The notes under the pieces were generated by a model, which searched no databases, was not told where the DNA came from, and worked only from the letters and a program-made list of their open reading frames with translations. Source: Burkholderia pyrrocinia (lineage in GTDB: Bacteria > Pseudomonadota > Gammaproteobacteria > Burkholderiales > Burkholderiaceae). From it: a stretch of DNA of 64,000 nt. A program made the translations under genes and the position numbers. Of this stretch, positions 60,482 through 64,000 are shown piece by piece; the stretch's first letter is position 1; the number at the start of each line of letters is the position of its first letter. Where the stretch lies: the NCBI RefSeq assembly GCF_003330765.1, contig NZ_CP024903.1, positions 1,426,001 through 1,490,000 on the forward strand. Direction: 5' to 3'.

Positions 60482-60528
60482 TGCCGTCTCCGTTTCGGTG
60501 CGATGTCAGGTTGAATGCCGGCTGCCGC

Positions 60529-62037
60529 TCACTCGTTCGCCGCTTTCGCGGTCGGCAGCCGCGAGATGAGCCGCAGCGACACGGTGAGCCCTTCGAGCTG
60601 GTAGTGCGGTCTCAGGAAGAATTTCGACGTGTAGTAGCCGGGGTTGTCCTCGACCTCGTCGACGACCACCTGCGCGGCCGCGAGCGGCTTGCGCGCCTTG
60701 GTTTCCTGCGACGAGTTCACGGGGTCGCCGTCGACGTAGTTCATGATCCAGTCGTTCAGCCAGCGCTCCATGTCGTCGCGTTCGCGGAACGATCCGATCT
60801 TGTCGCGCACGATGCACTTCAGGTAGTGCGCGAAGCGGCAGCACGCGAACAGGTACGGCAGGCGGCCGGACAGCCGCGCGTTCGCGGTCGCGTCGGGATC
60901 GTGGTACTCGGCCGGCTGGTACAGCGACTGCGCGCCGATGAAGGCCGCGAAATCCGAGTTCTTCCGGTGCACGAACGGCATGAAGCCGTTCTTCGCGAGC
61001 TCGGCCTCGCGGCGGTCGCTGATCGCGATCTCGGTCGGGCATTTCTGGTCGACGCCGCCGTCGTCGGTCGGGAACGTGTGGCTCGGCAGCCCCTCGACCG
61101 CCCCGCCCGATTCGACGCCGCGGATCGACGAACACCAGCCGTACTGCTTGAACGAGCGATTGATGTTCGCGGCCATCGCATACGCCGAATTAGCCCACGT
61201 ATAGCGGTCGTGGTTCGCGGCGTCGGTGTCTTCCTCGAAATCGAATTCGTCGACCGGATTGGTGCGCGCGCCGTACGGCAGCCGGGCCAGAAAGCGCGGC
61301 ATCGCGAGGCCGACGTAGCGCGAATCCTCCGACTGCCGCAGGCTGCGCCACGCCGCGTATTCGGTGTTCTGGAAGATCTTCGTCAGGTCGCGCGGGTTCG
61401 ACAGCTCCTGCCACGAATCCATCTGCATCAGCTCCGGCGACGCGCCGGCGATGAACGGCGCATGCGCGGCCGCCGCGATCTTCGACAGTTCGCCGAGCAT
61501 CTCGACGTCGGGCGGGCTGTGGTTGAAGTGAAAATCGCCGACGAGGCAGCCGAACGGCTCGCCGCCGAACTGCCCGTATTCCTCCTCGTAGATCTTGCGG
61601 AACAGCGGGCTCTGGTCCCACGCGACGCCCTTGTAGCGCTTCAGCATCCGCGCGACCTCGTTGCGCGACGCCGGCAGCGCCTTGATCTTCAGCAGCTCGT
61701 CGGTCTCGGTGTGCGTGACCAGGTAATGCAGGCCGCGCCATGCGCCTTCGAGGGTCTGGAAATCGTCGTGATGCAGGATCTGGTTGATCTGCTCGGAGAG
61801 TTTCCGGTCGATCTCCGCGATGATCTGCTTGACGCTGCCGTACGCGTCGGTCGTCATGCCGACCGTATGCTCGAGCGCCTGCTGCGCGAGCGTGCGCACC
61901 GCCCGCTCGACCGACTCGCGCGCCTCGGCGGTCTTCGGCTTGAATTCCTTCTGCAGCAGCGCGGCGAACGCGTCGTGCGCGACCTCGGGCTGCGCGGCGG
62001 CGCGCGCGTCGGCGCGGGATTGGGCGGGGTCATTCAT
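60529..62037 (-). CDS. tssC: T6SS sheath protein TssC (VipB)
   Basis: 502 residues. EFKPKTAEARESVERAVRTL, LEGAWRGLHYLVTHTETDEL, QSPLFRKIYEEEYGQFGGEP, LVGDFHFNHSPPDVEMLGEL and the C-terminal NPGYYTSKFFLRPHYQLEGL are conserved in TssC, the large sheath subunit. It overlaps tssB by 8 bp. GGAGG precedes the start. Confidence 0.97.
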   Translation of the reverse strand: MNDPAQSRADARAAAQPEVAHDAFAALLQKEFKPKTAEARESVERAVRTLAQQALEHTVGMTTDAYGSVKQIIAEIDRKLSEQINQILHHDDFQTLEGAWRGLHYLVTHTETDELLKIKALPASRNEVARMLKRYKGVAWDQSPLFRKIYEEEYGQFGGEPFGCLVGDFHFNHSPPDVEMLGELSKIAAAAHAPFIAGASPELMQMDSWQELSNPRDLTKIFQNTEYAAWRSLRQSEDSRYVGLAMPRFLARLPYGARTNPVDEFDFEEDTDAANHDRYTWANSAYAMAANINRSFKQYGWCSSIRGVESGGAVEGLPSHTFPTDDGGVDQKCPTEIAISDRREAELAKNGFMPFVHRKNSDFAAFIGAQSLYQPAEYHDPDATANARLSGRLPYLFACCRFAHYLKCIVRDKIGSFRERDDMERWLNDWIMNYVDGDPVNSSQETKARKPLAAAQVVVDEVEDNPGYYTSKFFLRPHYQLEGLTVSLRLISRLPTAKAANE

Positions 62038-62584
62038 CGCGGGCCTCCGGTTGGGTCGCGTCGCCGCCCTGTGCGGGCTCGCGCGGTTCGCGCACGAGCG
62101 TCTTCAGCAGGTCGGGATCGTTGATCGCGCGCTCGATCAGCTGTTCGGCGCCGTGCTTGCCGTCCATGTACGACAGCAGGTTCGACAGCTCGGTGCGCGC
62201 CTCCAGCAGCCGGCGCAGCGCGTCGACGTTGCGCGCGATCGCGGCCGGCGAGAAATCGTCGATCTGCTCGAACGTCATGTCGACGTTGAGCATCCCTTCG
62301 CCCGTCAGTGTGTTCGGCACCTGGAACGCGACGCGCGGCGCGACCGACTTCATCCGCTCGTCGAAGTTGTCGACGTCGATCTCGAGAAACTTGCGCTCCG
62401 GCAGGTCCGGCAGCGGCTCGGCCCGCTTGCCCGCCAGGTCCGAGATCACGCCCATCACGAACGGCAACTGCACCTTGCGCTCGGCGCCGTATGTCTCGAC
62501 GTCGTATTCGATCTGCACGCGCGGCGCCCGATTGCGCGCGATGAACTTCTGTCCGCTGCCAGCCGCCTTGGTTCTGTCCGTCAT
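62030..62584 (-). CDS. tssB: T6SS sheath protein TssB (VipA)
   Basis: 184 residues, MTDRTKAAGSGQKFIARNRA, RVQIEYDVETYGAERKVQLP, FVMGVISDLAGKRAEPLPDL and MDGKHGAEQLIERAINDPDL: canonical TssB. With TssC it builds the contractile sheath recycled by ClpV. The inner ATG at 62584 (GGAGTGGACG upstream) is preferred. Confidence 0.97.
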   Translation of the reverse strand: MTDRTKAAGSGQKFIARNRAPRVQIEYDVETYGAERKVQLPFVMGVISDLAGKRAEPLPDLPERKFLEIDVDNFDERMKSVAPRVAFQVPNTLTGEGMLNVDMTFEQIDDFSPAAIARNVDALRRLLEARTELSNLLSYMDGKHGAEQLIERAINDPDLLKTLVREPREPAQGGDATQPEARDE

Positions 62585-62657
62585 CGTCCACTCCTTCACA
62601 TCGATCAGATTGCGCTGTACGTCGTCGCCGCCCGCGTGGCGGCCCCCTTCGTTCGCT

Positions 62658-63788
62658 TCATTCGCTCCGCTCGCCGCTCAGCAGGTCCAGCTTCGGCAGG
62701 CTCTCCGGAGCGAGATCGCGGATGATTTCGTAGAAGTCGAGTGCGAGCAGCCGCTGCGCGCGCCGCAGCAGCAGCGGCGCCGGATGGCTCGGCTCGTGCA
62801 ACTCGAAATAGCGGCACATCTTGTCGAGGCCGATCCGCACGTCGTCGCGGCTCGTGACCTCGGCATCGCGCCATGCATGGGCGTTCGGCATGGCCGCCGG
62901 CGCGGCGGGTGCGGCGCCGGCCTGCGACGCGTCGCCGGATGAGGTTTGTCGCGCGGACACCGTGCCGTCCGATGCGCCCGGCTGCGGCTCGGGCAGCGGC
63001 ACGTCGCGCACGATCCGCTGCAACGCCTTCTCCGCATCGCCGGCATCGGGCGCCCATTCGCGGCCGAGCCGGTCCGTCACGCACGCGCGGATCGCGTCCA
63101 GCGCGTGCAACGCGGCGCGCGCTGCGTCGAGCGGCGTCGTGCCGTCGTCGCGCATGGCCGACAGCGCGGCGATCAGGCTTTCGCGGCTGCCCGCCACAGG
63201 GCCGCCGGCTTCGTCCCGGCCATCGAGCAGCCGTTCGGCATCGCGCACGCTCGGGCCGCCGTCGAACAGCGGCTGGCGGCGCGCCGCGCGCGCGCAGTCG
63301 TGCGCGCCGGCCACGTCGGCGAGCGCGTTCATCCGCGGCGTCGGGTCCGGTTCGCCGTCCGCGTCGAGCCGGGGATGCAGGTCGTCCCACCGGCGGTCGA
63401 GCAGGTGCGCGACGACCGCGAGCGCGTCCGCATAGCCTGGAATGCCGTGCTGCTCGGTCCAGCTGCGCGCGAGAGTCGCGACGACGCGCAGGTCCTTCGT
63501 GCGCGCGGACAGCGCCAGCGCGAGCCGCTCGACCGCGCGCCAGTCGGGCGCCTCGGCCGGGATCACGGTGTCGCCGTACTGCTGCTCGGCGCGCGGCGTC
63601 GCGCGCTCCTGCAACTGCAGGAACTCGGCGTCGTATTCGAGGTTCGCGCCGCACGGCGCATCGGGCGCAAGGTCCGCGAGCAGCAGGCCGATCAGGTCGG
63701 CGCGCGGCGTCGCCGCCGGCACGCCGGGCGGCGCAGCGGAAAGCGCGGCGGCGGCCAGCGCCGCCTGGCTGAGGTCATTCGAATGCAT
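62658..63788 (-). CDS. tssA: T6SS protein TssA
   Basis: 376 residues with an ImpA-type N-terminal domain (residues about 30-150: APCGANLEYDAEFLQLQERA, DWRAVERLALALSARTKDLR, RRWDDLHPRLDADGEPDPTP), an alanine-rich linker and a C-terminal helical domain (RSREDV-like SRDDVRIGLDKMCRYFELHE, PLLLRRAQRLLALDFYEIIR). TssA caps and guides sheath/tube growth. It overlaps the preceding gene by 14 bp. Confidence 0.93.
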   Translation of the reverse strand: MHSNDLSQAALAAAALSAAPPGVPAATPRADLIGLLLADLAPDAPCGANLEYDAEFLQLQERATPRAEQQYGDTVIPAEAPDWRAVERLALALSARTKDLRVVATLARSWTEQHGIPGYADALAVVAHLLDRRWDDLHPRLDADGEPDPTPRMNALADVAGAHDCARAARRQPLFDGGPSVRDAERLLDGRDEAGGPVAGSRESLIAALSAMRDDGTTPLDAARAALHALDAIRACVTDRLGREWAPDAGDAEKALQRIVRDVPLPEPQPGASDGTVSARQTSSGDASQAGAAPAAPAAMPNAHAWRDAEVTSRDDVRIGLDKMCRYFELHEPSHPAPLLLRRAQRLLALDFYEIIRDLAPESLPKLDLLSGERSE

Positions 63789-64000
63789 AGTCGATATTGA
63801 TCGGTTTGCTGCCGAAGTCGACCGCCACGGTGCGGTGCAACGGCGGCAGCGAGCCGTTGCGGATCTCGATCTGGTAGACGCCCGGCGTCAGCGACACCGA
63901 GCGCAGCGGCGGGCTCGCGCCGCGCCGCGCGCCGTTCACGTAGATATCGCCCCACGGCCGCACGTTGAAACGTACCTGGACGGTTTCCTGCGACTTCGGC
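63775..64000 (-). CDS. C-terminal end of a PEGA-like-domain protein at the head of the T6SS operon (partial)
   Basis: About 75 residues are visible. VRFNVRPWGDIYVNGARRG, SLTPGVYQIEIRNG and HRTVAVDFGSKPINIDYAFE form a PEGA-like surface-exposed beta domain, often at the C-terminus of T6SS-linked serine/threonine kinases or lipoproteins. The start lies outside the window, so the main domain is unknown. It overlaps tssA and should be in the same operon. Confidence 0.6.
   Translation of the reverse strand, partial: PKSQETVQVRFNVRPWGDIYVNGARRGASPPLRSVSLTPGVYQIEIRNGSLPPLHRTVAVDFGSKPINIDYAFE

Noticed and set aside
1..64000. CRISPR arrays, rRNA and tRNA genes
   Set aside because: I saw no regularly spaced direct repeats with unique spacers and no tRNA or rRNA sequence; short tRNAs could be missed by eye.

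Overview
The window is high-GC DNA with the gene content of a Burkholderia (probably B. cepacia complex) chromosome: a HutC-type regulator, a P2-like prophage of the Burkholderia/Ralstonia kind, and a canonical type VI secretion system (T6SS) operon. Species is inferred from gene content only.

Layout. (1) 1-6.9 kb, host DNA: the tail of a histidine ammonia-lyase-like gene, hutC, a DUF1810 gene, a large UPF0182 membrane protein, a metabolite:H+ symporter (MFS) and a small papain-like cysteine protease. (2) 6.9-7.14 kb: remnant of an ISNCY/IS1202-type insertion sequence. (3) About 7.17-45.17 kb: a P2-like prophage of roughly 38 kb. From left to right it has a cargo zone on the + strand (HTH protein, a gene behind a perfect LexA box, then PAAR - Tae4 amidase effector - small membrane protein), the tail module on the - strand (D, U, T, E/E', FII, FI, fibre genes, I, J, W, V, S, R), lysis (Rz1/Rz, M15 endolysin, two membrane proteins), head genes (X, L, M, N, O on -, P and Q on +), a probable cos site, a HicAB toxin-antitoxin pair, and a leftward early operon (DUF550-type pyrophosphatase, small ORFs, Dam-like methylase, PAPS-reductase-like protein, replication protein A, two Ogr-like zinc fingers, ParB-like protein). 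A Cro/CI-like repressor stands at the right end. An ISL3-family element with a perfect 8-bp target duplication sits in the last codons of the second Ogr-like gene. (4) 45.2-64 kb: leftward T6SS operon PEGA-protein - tssA - tssB - tssC - hcp - tssE - tssF - tssG - clpV - vgrG - TPR protein - rhs (WHH nuclease tip) - SMI1/KNR4-type immunity gene.

How it works together. The prophage encodes no integrase that I can see. Its ends carry a near-identical 15-bp repeat (one mismatch) inside dif-like sequences, suggesting integration by the host XerCD recombinases. The cargo is a complete T6SS payload set (PAAR spike tip, cell-wall amidase, probable immunity) that could be loaded on the host T6SS next door. 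The gene just upstream of that set is controlled by a LexA box, so prophage induction and effector production may be linked to DNA damage. The IS insertion in the Ogr-type late activator extends that protein by about 100 residues and may impair late gene expression.

Most strong calls rest on conserved motifs and gene order. No database search was possible, so functions of the small prophage proteins remain open.
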